Notes: generated from the sequence alone by a model not told the origin. A stretch of 64,000 nt of DNA from Sphingobacterium composti (GCF_009829075.1 NZ_WUQZ01000007.1:1-64000); one strand, 5' to 3'; positions 33,637 to 42,895 are shown, counted from the stretch's first letter. A program made the numbers and translations.

Positions 33637-34596
33637 ATGAGAATAATATTGCTCTTAATGATTTGTATGAATAGTATGATTGGATATTCACAATTACAGT
33701 TCACTACATACCATGATAAAGAGGGTAAAGAAACTAAATCCCGAGAAAACGCGTACTATGTAAAAACGCTCACGATCAAGGACGATTCATCTGTTGATGT
33801 AAGAGAAGAATACTCCTCAACTAATTCTATCAAACTAATAGGGACATTTAAAGATTTTAAGAACAAATTTTATATAGGACCAAAATTAGAAGCCTATGAA
33901 AATGGCAAAATAAAATTAAAACAATTGTATAGTCATGATGGTGTTTTAATAGATACAGCATATTATTATCACAAGAATGGCAAATTGAAATTAGCTTTTT
34001 CTTATCCCTATAAAGTAAATAATGAAAAAACCACGGTTACTGACACTTTGATATTGGTTTATAGTGATTCTACTGGCAAAAGGCTTCTTTCAGATGGCAA
34101 CGGCTTGGCGGAGATAGATATTAATTCTGATCTAGAAAGAGGACAATACAAAAATCATAAAAGAATAGGTATTTGGACGGGAGAATTTTTGGGTGGAAAA
34201 TATACTTTTTCGGAAAACTATATCAATGGAAAATTAGAATCAGGTAAATCCATTGATTCTATAGGTCATGAGTACACTTACACAGAAAAGAACTTTATGA
34301 CTCCGCCGGACTATCCGGGAGGAATACATGTGCTACGCAATTTCATTGGTCAAAATTACAAATATCCTAAAGAAGCGATTCTCAATCGTGTAAAAGGCAC
34401 TGTTAGAACTTCTTTTGTTATAGACAGAGATGGAAAAATGACTGAGATAAAAGTAGTTGAAGATCTTGGATTCGGCACAGGCGAAGCTGCTATACAAGTG
34501 TTGAAAAGAGCTAAAAAATGGAGTCCAGGTATTATGCGAGGCGTGCCGGTTAGAGTAGCTTATGCCCTGCCTATTCGATTGGATTTAACAAGGTAG
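33637..34596 (+). CDS. TonB C-terminal domain protein with MORN-like repeats
   Basis: A 319-residue protein starting MRIILLLMICMNSMIGYSQ, a signal peptide; the upstream GTG is unlikely. Residues about 20-215 hold antitoxin-like or MORN-like strand pairs (YENGKIKLKQLYSHDG near 88, KNGKLKLAF near 115). The last 80 residues are a TonB C-terminal domain (YPKEAILNRVKGTVRTSFVI near 240, VVEDLGFGTGEAAIQVLKRA near 275). Unlike true TonB it lacks a membrane anchor and Pro-rich linker, so it is an exported TonB-domain protein rather than the energy transducer. A bidirectional terminator follows. Confidence 0.83.
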   Translation: MRIILLLMICMNSMIGYSQLQFTTYHDKEGKETKSRENAYYVKTLTIKDDSSVDVREEYSSTNSIKLIGTFKDFKNKFYIGPKLEAYENGKIKLKQLYSHDGVLIDTAYYYHKNGKLKLAFSYPYKVNNEKTTVTDTLILVYSDSTGKRLLSDGNGLAEIDINSDLERGQYKNHKRIGIWTGEFLGGKYTFSENYINGKLESGKSIDSIGHEYTYTEKNFMTPPDYPGGIHVLRNFIGQNYKYPKEAILNRVKGTVRTSFVIDRDGKMTEIKVVEDLGFGTGEAAIQVLKRAKKWSPGIMRGVPVRVAYALPIRLDLTR

Positions 34597-34605
34597 AAAC
34601 AACCA

Positions 34606-34640
34606 AAAAAGCGTCTTAGATCTCTCTATAGACGCTTTTT
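34606..34640. terminator. Bidirectional terminator between the TonB-domain gene and sufD
   Basis: 11-bp stem (34606-34616 with 34630-34640) with flanking A and T runs on each side; serves two convergent genes. Confidence 0.85.
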
Positions 34641-34663
34641 AAAATATAAAACTACACTACTAA

Positions 34664-35971
34664 TTATTTTCTATCTAGTCCTTTTGCAACTAAATCTTCT
34701 ACGTAAGCTCGTACTACTTCATTCGAAAAACGAGAAGTCACGTCAAAAGCAAAAGCGTGCACCAATAAGATACGTGCAGACTCTTCGCCGATACCTCTTG
34801 CTCTCAAATAAAATAAAGCCTCATCGTCAAATTGCCCCATCGTACATCCGTGTGAACATTTCACATCGTCAGCAAAGATTTCCAACTGAGGTTTTGTGTA
34901 AACAGTAGATTTGTCACCAATCAACATATTGTTGTTTTGTTGGAAAGCATTTGTTTTCTGTGCATCCTCACGAACGAAAATTTTACCGTTAAATACCGCT
35001 GTTGCTTCGTCTTGAGGAATGTTTTTGTACCATTCGTACGATTCACAGTGCGGCTTCAAATGGTCTACTACCGTATGGTTGTCTACCAATTGTTTGTCAG
35101 CTAGCAAATTGATTCCATATAAATGTGATTCTACATTTTCTGCGTCCAAACGTACATTGATGTTATTACGTACAAAAGTTGCACCTGGGAAAGTACAGTT
35201 ATAATTGTTGTACAAACTGTATTTTGCTTGGTAAACTTCTGTATGGTTGATATAGTTACTTACCGAATCAGCTACTTGAAGGTAATAGTGCTGAACTTTT
35301 GCATTTTCGTCCAATACAATCTCTGTAACCTTATTGTGCAAGTTTTTAGCTGTATTTTCTAATGTGATGAAAGATTCAATAATCTCCACCTCAGCATTAG
35401 CTTCTACAACGAATAAGTTTCTTGTTTGTGCAAAGAATTCTTCGCCACCAGTTGCCACGTGTACAATATGCAATGGTTTAGAAACTACTTTATTTTTGCC
35501 TACTGATAAATAAATACCTGAAGTGTATAAAGCCGTATTCAAATATACCAAAGAATTGTCCGCTTTGTCAGCATATTGTGCAAAGTGTTTTTGGAAGTTT
35601 GATTCTTCTACAGCTTCCTCGATTGGTTTTACTGTGATACCTACTTCATCTTCCAACGAAGAGAAAGCCAACACATATTGACCATTGATCAAGACAATAC
35701 GGTGTGCATCCAATTCTGGAATATCCGCTTTGCTCAAATCCAAATTTGCAACATCCACATCTTCATTCAACAAATATGTTTTGTTGACTAAAGCATGAAT
35801 GTTTGTATATTTCCATTCTTCATTCTTTACTGTTGGAAAATCAGCTTTCTCGAATTTTGCGAAAGCTTCTTGACGAATAGCTTTCAGCGAAGAAGGCTCA
35901 TTAGTCACCTCCAATTCTTGGAAAGTTGACGTCAACTGTTCGAATAAAGAGTTTGCTATTGTTGTACTCAT
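34664..35971 (-). CDS. sufD: Fe-S cluster assembly protein SufD
   Basis: Forms the scaffold complex with SufB and SufC that builds [Fe-S] clusters. The protein is 435 residues from ATG 35971 (an ATG at 35995 is an 8-residue longer option). The family motif CSHGCTMGQ is present near 370, with FDDEALFYLRARGI just after, and the N terminus contains the Trp/Tyr motif KNEEWKYTN. The gene follows sufC by 55 nt in the order sufB-sufC-sufD. No sufS or sufE gene is next to it, so the cysteine desulfurase is encoded elsewhere. Confidence 0.95.
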   Translation of the reverse strand: MSTTIANSLFEQLTSTFQELEVTNEPSSLKAIRQEAFAKFEKADFPTVKNEEWKYTNIHALVNKTYLLNEDVDVANLDLSKADIPELDAHRIVLINGQYVLAFSSLEDEVGITVKPIEEAVEESNFQKHFAQYADKADNSLVYLNTALYTSGIYLSVGKNKVVSKPLHIVHVATGGEEFFAQTRNLFVVEANAEVEIIESFITLENTAKNLHNKVTEIVLDENAKVQHYYLQVADSVSNYINHTEVYQAKYSLYNNYNCTFPGATFVRNNINVRLDAENVESHLYGINLLADKQLVDNHTVVDHLKPHCESYEWYKNIPQDEATAVFNGKIFVREDAQKTNAFQQNNNMLIGDKSTVYTKPQLEIFADDVKCSHGCTMGQFDDEALFYLRARGIGEESARILLVHAFAFDVTSRFSNEVVRAYVEDLVAKGLDRK

Positions 35972-36026
35972 GTTATTTGTTATCAATCCGCTCATGACCT
36001 TTAATTTTTATCGGTGACCGATTAGA

Positions 36027-36785
36027 TTAGGCATTTTGCGCATCTAAGTCTTTTAACCAATCGTAACCTTTTTCTTCTAATTCTAATGCCAATTCTTTAG
36101 TTCCAGTTTTTACAATGCGACCATTGTGCAATACGTGAACGAAATCTGGAACGATATAATCTAATAAGCGTTGGTAGTGTGTAATGACGATGAAAGCATT
36201 GTCTTTCGAACGCAATTGGTTCACACCATTTGCTACTACACGCAAAGCATCAATATCCAATCCTGAATCTGTCTCATCCAAAATAGCTAATTTTGGGTTC
36301 AACATCGCCAATTGGAAAATTTCGTTACGTTTTTTCTCACCACCAGAGAAACCTTCGTTCAATGAACGGTTAGCCAAATTAGCAGAAAAATCTACTAACT
36401 TTTGTTTCTCTTTTACCATCGCTAAGAATTCTTTCGCTTCTAATGGAGGAAGACCTTTATATTCACGGATATCACTTACAGCAGTTTTTAAGAAGTTGAT
36501 GTTTGACACACCTGGAATTTCTACCGGATATTGGAACGCCAAAAACAAACCTTCACGTGCGCGATCTTCTGGAGATAAATCCAATAAATCGATACCATCC
36601 AACGTCACATCACCACCATTCACTTCGTACGAATCACGTCCAGCTAATACGTTACCCAATGTACTTTTACCAGCACCGTTAGGTCCCATGATTGCGTGAA
36701 CTTCACCCGCTTTTACTTCTAAGTTTAATCCTTTTAATATTTGTTTGTCTTCAACAGACGCTTGCAAATTCTTTATTGATAACAT
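36027..36785 (-). CDS. sufC: Fe-S cluster assembly ATPase SufC
   Basis: ABC-type ATPase of the SufBC2D complex. From ATG 36785 it is 252 residues, the usual SufC length; longer frames would add an unrelated repeat-coded tail. Walker A is GPNGAGKST near 34, the signature is FSGGEKKRNE near 146 (the SufC-specific variant) and Walker B LAILDETDSGLD near 167. Between sufB and sufC lie four tandem 7-bp repeats in an 84-nt gap. Confidence 0.96.
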   Translation of the reverse strand: MLSIKNLQASVEDKQILKGLNLEVKAGEVHAIMGPNGAGKSTLGNVLAGRDSYEVNGGDVTLDGIDLLDLSPEDRAREGLFLAFQYPVEIPGVSNINFLKTAVSDIREYKGLPPLEAKEFLAMVKEKQKLVDFSANLANRSLNEGFSGGEKKRNEIFQLAMLNPKLAILDETDSGLDIDALRVVANGVNQLRSKDNAFIVITHYQRLLDYIVPDFVHVLHNGRIVKTGTKELALELEEKGYDWLKDLDAQNA

Positions 36786-36794
36786 TGCTTTTTT

Positions 36795-36823
36795 AGTATT
36801 GAGTATTGAGTTATGAGTATTGA
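36795..36823 (-). repeat. Tandem 7-bp repeat between sufB and sufC
   Basis: On the plus strand AGTATTG occurs at 36795, 36802 and 36816, with AGTTATG at 36809, i.e. four units in a row. It lies 10 nt upstream of the sufC ATG and could vary in copy number. Confidence 0.65.
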
Positions 36824-36869
36824 GACTTTGCTCACTCACCTATTCAAATTATCTAATTTTCAAATTCTA

Positions 36870-38321
36870 TTAACCTACTGAACCTTCTAACGAGATTGCT
36901 AATAATTTCTGCGCTTCTACCGCAAATTCCATTGGCAACTGATTAAGCACTTCTTTCGCGTAACCGTTTACGATTAATCCAACAGCTTTTTCTGAATCGA
37001 TACCACGTTGATTTAAGTAGAACACTTGATCTTCACCTATTTTTGAGGTTGTTGCTTCGTGCTCTAGTTTAGCCGTTTTGTTTTTGTTCTCGATATAAGG
37101 GAAAGTATGCGCTCCACAACGGTCACCAATCAATAATGAATCACATTGTGTGAAGTTACGTGAGTTATCCGCATTAGGCCCTATTTTCACCAAACCTCTG
37201 TAGCTATTGTGAGATTTTCCAGCAGAAATACCTTTTGAAACAATCTTTGATTTCGTGTTTTTACCTAAGTGAATCATTTTAGTACCTGTATCCGCCACTT
37301 GCATATTACGCGTCATCGCTACAGAATAAAATTCTCCTACTGAATTATCACCTTTTAAGATAACGCCTGGATATTTCCAAGTAATCGCCGAACCTGTTTC
37401 TACTTGTGTCCAAGAGATTTTAGAATTATCACCTTTACAAATACCACGTTTAGTCACAAAGTTGAAAATACCACCTTTACCGTCTTTATCACCTGGATAC
37501 CAGTTTTGAACCGTAGAGTATTTAATTTCCGCGTCTTTCATTGCCACCAATTCTACCACCGCAGCATGCAGTTGATTCTCATCGCGCATCGGAGCAGTAC
37601 ATCCTTCCAAATAAGAAACATATGAACCTTCGTCAGCAATGATTAATGTACGCTCGAATTGACCTGTATTTTGAGCATTAATACGGAAATATGTAGACAA
37701 TTCCATCGGACAGTGAACGCCTTTTGGAATATATACAAACGAACCATCAGAGAAAACCGCTGAATTCAATGCCGCGTAAATATTATCTGTTTGCGGAACT
37801 ACAGTTCCCAAATATTCTTTGACCAATTCAGGATGCTCTTGAACAGCTTCGCCGAAAGAACAGAAAATCACTCCTTTTTCTTTCAACTTTTCACGGAATG
37901 TAGTTTTTACAGACACCGAGTCAAACACCGCATCAACTGCTACTACACCTGCCAATATCTTTTGTTCATCCAAAGGAATACCCAACTTTTCAAATGTTGC
38001 CAATAATTCTGGGTCTACCTCATCCATGCTTTCCAATTGCTTTTTAGGCTTTGGCGCAGCATAGTAAGACAAATCTTGAAAATCCACTTCAGGATTATCA
38101 AAATTTTGCCATGTAGGCATATCCATAGAAAGGAAGTGGCGGAAAGCTTTTAATCTCCATTCCAACAACCATTCTGGTTCATTTTTTTTAGATGATATTA
38201 GGCGAATTGTATCTTCGTTCAATCCTTTGGGAGCAATATCCATCTCAATATCAGTCGTGAAACCGTATTTATATTCTTCTTGCTCCAGCTCTTTCAGTAA
38301 TTCGTCGTCTTTGGTACTCAT
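36870..38321 (-). CDS. sufB: Fe-S cluster assembly protein SufB
   Basis: Scaffold subunit of SufBCD. 483 residues, normal for SufB. Conserved stretches include [17 protein letters not shown] near 137, [19 protein letters not shown] near 198, [20 protein letters not shown] near 238 with the scaffold Cys, and [10 protein letters not shown] near 434. Its -7 box (38378-38385) begins a sufB-sufC-sufD operon. The intergenic region to the divergent Lrp gene is about 400 bp. Confidence 0.96.
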   Translation of the reverse strand: MSTKDDELLKELEQEEYKYGFTTDIEMDIAPKGLNEDTIRLISSKKNEPEWLLEWRLKAFRHFLSMDMPTWQNFDNPEVDFQDLSYYAAPKPKKQLESMDEVDPELLATFEKLGIPLDEQKILAGVVAVDAVFDSVSVKTTFREKLKEKGVIFCSFGEAVQEHPELVKEYLGTVVPQTDNIYAALNSAVFSDGSFVYIPKGVHCPMELSTYFRINAQNTGQFERTLIIADEGSYVSYLEGCTAPMRDENQLHAAVVELVAMKDAEIKYSTVQNWYPGDKDGKGGIFNFVTKRGICKGDNSKISWTQVETGSAITWKYPGVILKGDNSVGEFYSVAMTRNMQVADTGTKMIHLGKNTKSKIVSKGISAGKSHNSYRGLVKIGPNADNSRNFTQCDSLLIGDRCGAHTFPYIENKNKTAKLEHEATTSKIGEDQVFYLNQRGIDSEKAVGLIVNGYAKEVLNQLPMEFAVEAQKLLAISLEGSVG

Positions 38322-38377
38322 ATTTAATGCTTCCCTTTTTACAAGTCAAACCATTATAGCAGACCTTTTTGGGATTA

Positions 38378-38385
38378 CAAAGTTA
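38378..38385 (-). promoter_or_regulatory. -7 promoter box (TAACTTTG) of sufBCD
   Basis: Exact TAnnTTTG match on the minus strand, 56 nt before the sufB ATG. Confidence 0.6.
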
Positions 38386-38756
38386 CGATATAAATACCAA
38401 TAATATAGCATATTTTGGTCACTAGACTACCCAATAAGGTCAATTTTATGACAAAAGTCACTTCTTTGTGTGTTCAAGACGATTTTACCATATTTTTTTG
38501 ACAAAAAAATGATTCGATATAAATATAAACTATATCATGAAAAAATATAAATAGTCAAAACCTATACTAAGATTGTATTTATGCATATGAATTAAGATTT
38601 ATATTAATCTATACTATCTTAAGAAGGAATACTCATCTAATTCTAATAACCTAACAAAATTTTCTTAGAACCCCTCTTAACACACTGTTTTGTTTCTCAT
38701 AAAGATATATTATTGTATAATATTTGCTATATTTACGATTCGAAGAAAGATATATC
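38386..38756. other. Divergent intergenic region between sufB and the Lrp gene
   Basis: About 370 bp with no credible gene. It contains the short palindrome TGACAAAAGTCA (38449-38460), 64 bp upstream of the sufB -7 box, which could be an operator. A TATATTTA box (38728-38735) lies 21 nt before the Lrp ATG. Confidence 0.45.
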
Positions 38757-39227
38757 ATGTCCTACCAACTTGACAAACTTGATTTAAAGATTTTACGCCT
38801 TTTGCAAGAAAATGGGCGTATCACGAATTTACAATTAGCGACCAATATTGGTCTTTCACCAGCTCCTACATTAGAGCGTGTACGTAAGCTAGAAAATTCG
38901 GGATTTATCAAAAGTTATCATGCATTTGTTGACGAAGAAAAATTAGGATTAGGAATTAAATCATTTATTCAGATATCTTTGGACTTCCATACGCACAATG
39001 CTATCCCTGAATTTGTGGAAGCAGTAAAAGCAATACCTGAAGTTACAGAATGTCATCACGTAACCGGCAATTGCGACTTCATATTGAAAGTGTATGTGAA
39101 AGATATTAAAGCGTATGAGGCTGTTATCATGGAAAAGATTTCAAAAATTCCTTTTGTAAAGACTTTCCAAACGATGATGATTATGTCCACTTCGAAAAAA
39201 GAACCAATTGTTCCGTTAGAATATTAG
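38757..39227 (+). CDS. Lrp/AsnC-family transcriptional regulator
   Basis: A 156-residue regulator starting MSYQLDKLDLKILRLLQENG. The winged helix-turn-helix is at about 5-60 (NLQLATNIGLSPAPTLERVR) and the RAM ligand-binding domain at about 68-145 (GLGIKSFIQISLDFH; VTECHHVTGNCDFILKVYV). ATG 38757 is preferred over an upstream TTG because the protein then starts like other Lrp members. The stop codon abuts the next gene's ATG with no spacing, so both are translated from the same message. Confidence 0.93.
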   Translation: MSYQLDKLDLKILRLLQENGRITNLQLATNIGLSPAPTLERVRKLENSGFIKSYHAFVDEEKLGLGIKSFIQISLDFHTHNAIPEFVEAVKAIPEVTECHHVTGNCDFILKVYVKDIKAYEAVIMEKISKIPFVKTFQTMMIMSTSKKEPIVPLEY

Positions 39228-40301
39228 ATGAACACTGAATATCGCGACTTTGCAATTATCTTGACCTGGCCAGACGCTACGATTCGTGGCGATGAGAAAT
39301 GGATGATGTTTTTCAAAAAAATTGGTTTGGTCAAAAACCTTAATTTCAAAGTCGGGCACACAGGCATAGTCATTATCAATCATGAAAATGGCGAAATGCT
39401 ATTCTATGATTTTGGACGATATATAGCACCAAGAGGCTATGGCAGAGCACGATCCAAATTTTCAGACCCACTTTTAGACATTTCGCTGAAAGCGGAAATC
39501 AAAGACAATAAGATTTCGAATCTAGAAGAAATCATACAACATTTTGAAGACCTCAAACCTGCCATGTACGGTGACGGAAAACTCTTTTTCTCTGTCGTAC
39601 AAGGAATAAATTTCGAAATGGCAAAAGCTTATGGCGATGAATGTGTAGAAGAAGGAACATATCCATATGGTGCTGTCGCAAAAAACAATAATAACTGCTC
39701 TCGATTCATCACCCGAATGTTGATGAAATCATGTCCAAAATATCATTTTTGGCATTACATCAACCTTCCCGAAACTATAAAAAGTAGTCCTGTCAGCAAC
39801 TTGGTTAATACAGCAGAAGACCGTGTAATTTATTCCTATCTTCCCGAGGAAGGGATCAAAAGCTTCCGAATGAATAGATTTCAATCTTTTGGTTATTTAC
39901 TAAAACAACTGAGCGATAATATTTCTCGGAAAAAATCGGCTTCATTTCCAAATGACCTTATCATCGGAGGAATGAATTATAGTTCAAAACCCATTACTAT
40001 ACCAAAGGACGCTATGTATCTTGGCGGTGTAGGTGATGGCGCATGGTTTAAAATTACCTCCACGGAAACTGTCAATCAATTCATCATCAAAAGATTTACT
40101 ACCTCAGGAAAATTGGAGTATGTGGTGCTTGGCGAGTCTGACGAACTTGTCGAGTTGAATTCAGATTGGAAAATAACTTACGACAGCCACTTATTATTTA
40201 CACACATTGAACAAAACGGCAAAAAAATCCGAATTAATCATATTGAAAGATTAGAGAATGAGAAATACGACTTCGAGAACATCAAAGAGCGTTACGCTTA
40301 A
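39228..40301 (+). CDS. DUF6695-like protein with papain-fold-like motifs
   Basis: A 357-residue protein that I assign, with reserve, to DUF6695. Residues about 5-165 contain GHTGIVII (H44) and NNNNCSRFITRML (C157), a His and a Cys each set at the start of a strand or helix. That pairing is typical of papain-like or permuted NlpC/P60-type folds and suggests a cysteine hydrolase or acyltransferase, which is inference. Residues about 200-350 are a separate beta-rich domain (DAMYLGGVGDGAWFKI). No signal peptide. It starts directly after the Lrp regulator and ends before the structured element at 40365. Confidence 0.6.
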   Translation: MNTEYRDFAIILTWPDATIRGDEKWMMFFKKIGLVKNLNFKVGHTGIVIINHENGEMLFYDFGRYIAPRGYGRARSKFSDPLLDISLKAEIKDNKISNLEEIIQHFEDLKPAMYGDGKLFFSVVQGINFEMAKAYGDECVEEGTYPYGAVAKNNNNCSRFITRMLMKSCPKYHFWHYINLPETIKSSPVSNLVNTAEDRVIYSYLPEEGIKSFRMNRFQSFGYLLKQLSDNISRKKSASFPNDLIIGGMNYSSKPITIPKDAMYLGGVGDGAWFKITSTETVNQFIIKRFTTSGKLEYVVLGESDELVELNSDWKITYDSHLLFTHIEQNGKKIRINHIERLENEKYDFENIKERYA

Positions 40302-40364
40302 ATAACATAACTTTGGCGATTTTCTTCTATAAAGAAACGCAATAACCTTGCAAATCTCCAAGCA

Positions 40365-40485
40365 TGTCACCTTGGAAAATTTTGGCAATAGCAGGAGGAT
40401 GCAGATACCTCACAGCCAAAGTTTTCGAGTGACGAGTTTTGCATACTTTTGCGGTCAAAAGTATGATGCCCGTCCGGCAAAGAGG
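40365..40485 (+). repeat. Structured dispersed element, copy 4
   Basis: Outer stem GTCAC/GTGAC (40366-40370 with 40429-40433), compensatory to GTCGC/GCGAC in other copies. Inner stem of 11 bp with one G-U pair (40376-40386 with 40415-40425), second hairpin 10 bp (40442-40451 with 40456-40465), TGCC/GGCA mini-stem (40467-40470 with 40476-40479). Lies between convergent genes. Confidence 0.88.
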
Positions 40486-40506
40486 ACAACAAATTAATTT
40501 TACAGA

Positions 40507-41178
40507 TTACAATTTCCAATCAACAGGCTTTTTGCCATTTGCTTCCAAATATTTATTTGCTTTGGAAAAAGGTTTAGAACCATAGAATCCTCGATAAACA
40601 GAAAGCGGAGAAGGATGCACGGCTTTTAGAATCAAATGTTTTTTTTCATCAATTAGAACCGATTTCTTTTGTGCATAAGAACCCCAAAGCACGAAAACAA
40701 CGTGCTGTAATTCAGATGAAATCATTTCGATTATTTGGTCTGTAAAAGTTTCCCATCCTTGCTTTTGGTGTGAAGCTGCTTGATGGGCACGCACAGTAAG
40801 AGTTGCATTGAGCAACAAGACGCCTTGCTTTGCCCATTTCGTCAAATCACCTGATTGCGGAATTTGAAATCCCTCAATATCTGTTACAAGCTCAGCAAAA
40901 ATATTTTTTAACGAAGGCGGAAAAACTACTCCTTGCGGTACAGAGAATGACAATCCGTGAGCTTGACCAATATTATGATAAGGGTCTTGTCCCAAAATCA
41001 CAACTTTAACATCTTGTAAAGTAGTAAGACGAAAAGCATTGAAAACCAAATGCTGCGGAGGACATACTTCAAATTGTCTCCGCTCTTGCTGAACAAAAGC
41101 AGACAATTTCTTCATGTATTCTTGTTGCATTAAAGGCTTTAAGATTGGCGCCCAACTTTCGTCGTACATATTTTCCAT
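40507..41178 (-). CDS. ung: Uracil-DNA glycosylase
   Basis: Removes uracil from DNA at the start of base excision repair. From ATG 41178 it is 223 residues; ATG 41169 is an equally possible start. Motifs are GQDPYH (D65 activates water), the AHGLSFSVP loop near 72, the LLLNATLTV strand and the HPSPLS DNA-intercalation loop near 187. It converges with the Lrp-DUF6695 operon across the structured element. Its -7 box ends 4 nt before the first ATG. Confidence 0.96.
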   Translation of the reverse strand: MENMYDESWAPILKPLMQQEYMKKLSAFVQQERRQFEVCPPQHLVFNAFRLTTLQDVKVVILGQDPYHNIGQAHGLSFSVPQGVVFPPSLKNIFAELVTDIEGFQIPQSGDLTKWAKQGVLLLNATLTVRAHQAASHQKQGWETFTDQIIEMISSELQHVVFVLWGSYAQKKSVLIDEKKHLILKAVHPSPLSVYRGFYGSKPFSKANKYLEANGKKPVDWKL

Positions 41179-41182
41179 ACGA

Positions 41183-41190
41183 CAAAAGTA
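41183..41190 (-). promoter_or_regulatory. -7 promoter box (TACTTTTG) of ung
   Basis: Exact TAnnTTTG match on the minus strand, ending 4 nt before the first ung ATG and 13 nt before the second. Confidence 0.5.
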
Positions 41191-41277
41191 CATTTTTCGC
41201 ACCTAATCGGATAAACAAGTTTGCATAACTACTTAAATTAATGGATATTTGCGTTTTAAAAACTACAATAAGAAGAG

Positions 41278-41817
41278 ATGTCAAATTTAGTGCGTATTAT
41301 TATTAGCTGTTTACTTTTAGTGGGTACAGTTGTATTATTTTGGTTCGGATATTGGGGCTGGGGTATTTTAGGTATTCTAGTTACAATTTTGGCGTGGGTG
41401 ACTGTTTTCTTTCACGAATATATGCTTATTACACAATGGTATTTTCGTAAACAAGACACTGTCAATGCGGAAAAATGGTTGAGTAAAATTACTAATTACG
41501 AAAAACAACTTATTCCTGCTCAACACGGATATTATCATTTGTTATTGGGTCTTATGGAATCTCAACGTGCGCCTTTGCAATCAGAGAAATTCTTCAAAAA
41601 AGCACTTTCTTTAGGATTGCACATGGACCACAATGTGGCTTTGGCAAAATTGAGTCTAGCAGGTGTCATGATGGCAAAACGCAATAAACGTGAGGCTGAG
41701 AAATATTTGCAAGAAGCAAAACGTGCTGACAAAAACAAATTGTTGGCTGACCAAATCAAAATGATGAAAGATCAAATGGGAATGATGGATAGACAACAGT
41801 TCCGTTATTCAAGATAA
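41278..41817 (+). CDS. Membrane protein with TPR-like helices
   Basis: A 179-residue protein with two N-terminal hydrophobic segments at about 4-20 and 25-45, followed by a cytoplasmic helical part. It contains helical pairs resembling tetratricopeptide repeats (AEKWLSKITNYEKQLI near 63-78; QSEKFFKKALSLGL near 100-113; KREAEKYLQEAKRADKN near 139-155). No catalytic motif. Likely a scaffold at the inner membrane; the partner is unknown. It has its own terminator. Confidence 0.65.
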   Translation: MSNLVRIIISCLLLVGTVVLFWFGYWGWGILGILVTILAWVTVFFHEYMLITQWYFRKQDTVNAEKWLSKITNYEKQLIPAQHGYYHLLLGLMESQRAPLQSEKFFKKALSLGLHMDHNVALAKLSLAGVMMAKRNKREAEKYLQEAKRADKNKLLADQIKMMKDQMGMMDRQQFRYSR

Positions 41818-41820
41818 AAC

Positions 41821-41854
41821 AAAACTGCCTCGAAAATTCGAGGCAGTTTTGTTT
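41821..41854. terminator. Bidirectional terminator after the TPR-like gene
   Basis: 14-bp stem (41821-41834 with 41837-41850) with a 2-nt loop by strict pairing, T-rich on both outer sides; serves two convergent genes. Confidence 0.85.
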
Positions 41855-42314
41855 ATAAATCAATTATAAATTCCAATATCTTTCCTTCTTCCTGAAAATC
41901 TTCAAAGGCTAACTTTATCTGTTTTGGTTTGCCCCATTGTTTTTTCCAACCTCCAGTTTTAACTGTATATACGACAGGTTCATTTCTGGTCAATAGGTAA
42001 TGTAAATAATTCTGTCTATCGGCAAGACTTACACGCACCTTTCCCAATTGCATCGTATGATACCACATTGGTTTCGAATCTGCTCCTAAAAGTCCGCTCG
42101 CGAAAGTATTTAATTTAAATTCACGCGGATTTTTCAAATAAGATTGAAAATACAATTCCACTGTAGCCATATCGCCTTTGGCAGATACTTCTACACTTTT
42201 CGTCCAAACTTCGATTTCATTAATATTGATAGATTTTCGCTCTGTTTCCTCTTGGGCATTGGTCTTTCCATACCCAATTACAAGAATTAAAAGCGATAGA
42301 ATTAGCTTTTTCAT
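41853..42314 (-). CDS. Exported protein of unknown function
   Basis: A 153-residue protein with a signal peptide (MKKLILSLLILVIGYGKTNAQ). The mature part is beta-rich, with alternating hydrophobic residues (SVEVSAKGDMATVELYFQSY near 40-60; KQIKLAFEDFQEEGKILEFI near 130-150) and no Cys, suggesting a small periplasmic or lipid-facing beta domain. I do not recognise a family. It starts 4 nt after the DUF4293 stop, so the two are one operon. Confidence 0.65.
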   Translation of the reverse strand: MKKLILSLLILVIGYGKTNAQEETERKSININEIEVWTKSVEVSAKGDMATVELYFQSYLKNPREFKLNTFASGLLGADSKPMWYHTMQLGKVRVSLADRQNYLHYLLTRNEPVVYTVKTGGWKKQWGKPKQIKLAFEDFQEEGKILEFIIDL

Positions 42315-42318
42315 ACTA

Positions 42319-42792
42319 TTAACGTAACCTATCTGCAGACTTAATTAATTTCTCGTCATTGCGAATACCGCCTAATGCCATTGCTAAAAAGATAATCGCG
42401 ATAGGCAATAAGAAAAATCCAACACCAATATTATTAGCGCCAAAGCTTTGAGAAATCAAGACCAATGTATTGCTTGAAGTAATGTACATCCAAACACCCA
42501 ATAATGCGATTAATACAATAGAAACAAAGATTAGTTTAATTTGAAGTTTTCTGTTTTTGAACTGAAAAATAGTCGCTAAAGGAACTAACGCAACCACTAT
42601 TGTAGCGATGGTTTGCAATAGAAAATTACTTTGTTTTACAGATTCATTATTTACGGCAGAATATTCACCAGTCACAAATAATTTTTTACCTAATCCCACC
42701 AAGTCAATATAATTGAGGTAAGGAAACATAAATAATCCTAAAATAACTACTGTTGCTAATAATAACCAAATGGTTTGAATACGTTGAATCAT
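42319..42792 (-). CDS. DUF4293 membrane protein
   Basis: A 157-residue protein with four hydrophobic segments at about 8-28, 58-78, 85-105 and 121-141 and a polar loop after the first. It begins MIQRIQTIWLLLATV, the recognisable DUF4293 start; members are Bacteroidota-specific membrane proteins of unknown function. First gene of a two-gene operon with an exported protein, divergent from truA; its -7 box is at 42822-42829. Confidence 0.88.
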   Translation of the reverse strand: MIQRIQTIWLLLATVVILGLFMFPYLNYIDLVGLGKKLFVTGEYSAVNNESVKQSNFLLQTIATIVVALVPLATIFQFKNRKLQIKLIFVSIVLIALLGVWMYITSSNTLVLISQSFGANNIGVGFFLLPIAIIFLAMALGGIRNDEKLIKSADRLR

Positions 42793-42821
42793 ATCTATTT
42801 TTTAATCTTATGACAATACTA

Positions 42822-42829
42822 CAAATATA
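42822..42829 (-). promoter_or_regulatory. -7 promoter box (TATATTTG) of the DUF4293 operon
   Basis: Exact TAnnTTTG match on the minus strand, 29 nt before the ATG. Confidence 0.6.
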
Positions 42830-42883
42830 ATATAAACCACAGAAATATGACTTTGTTCTATTATATCGCTTATAGTATTTTTT

Positions 42884-42891
42884 TACCTTTG
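42884..42891 (+). promoter_or_regulatory. -7 promoter box (TACCTTTG) of truA
   Basis: Exact TAnnTTTG match, ending 4 nt before the GTG start of truA. Confidence 0.55.
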
Positions 42892-42895
42892 TCTT

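Noticed and set aside
36184..36699. 171-residue plus-strand frame inside sufC
   Set aside because: Antisense shadow of a well-supported gene; no promoter box or homologous motif.
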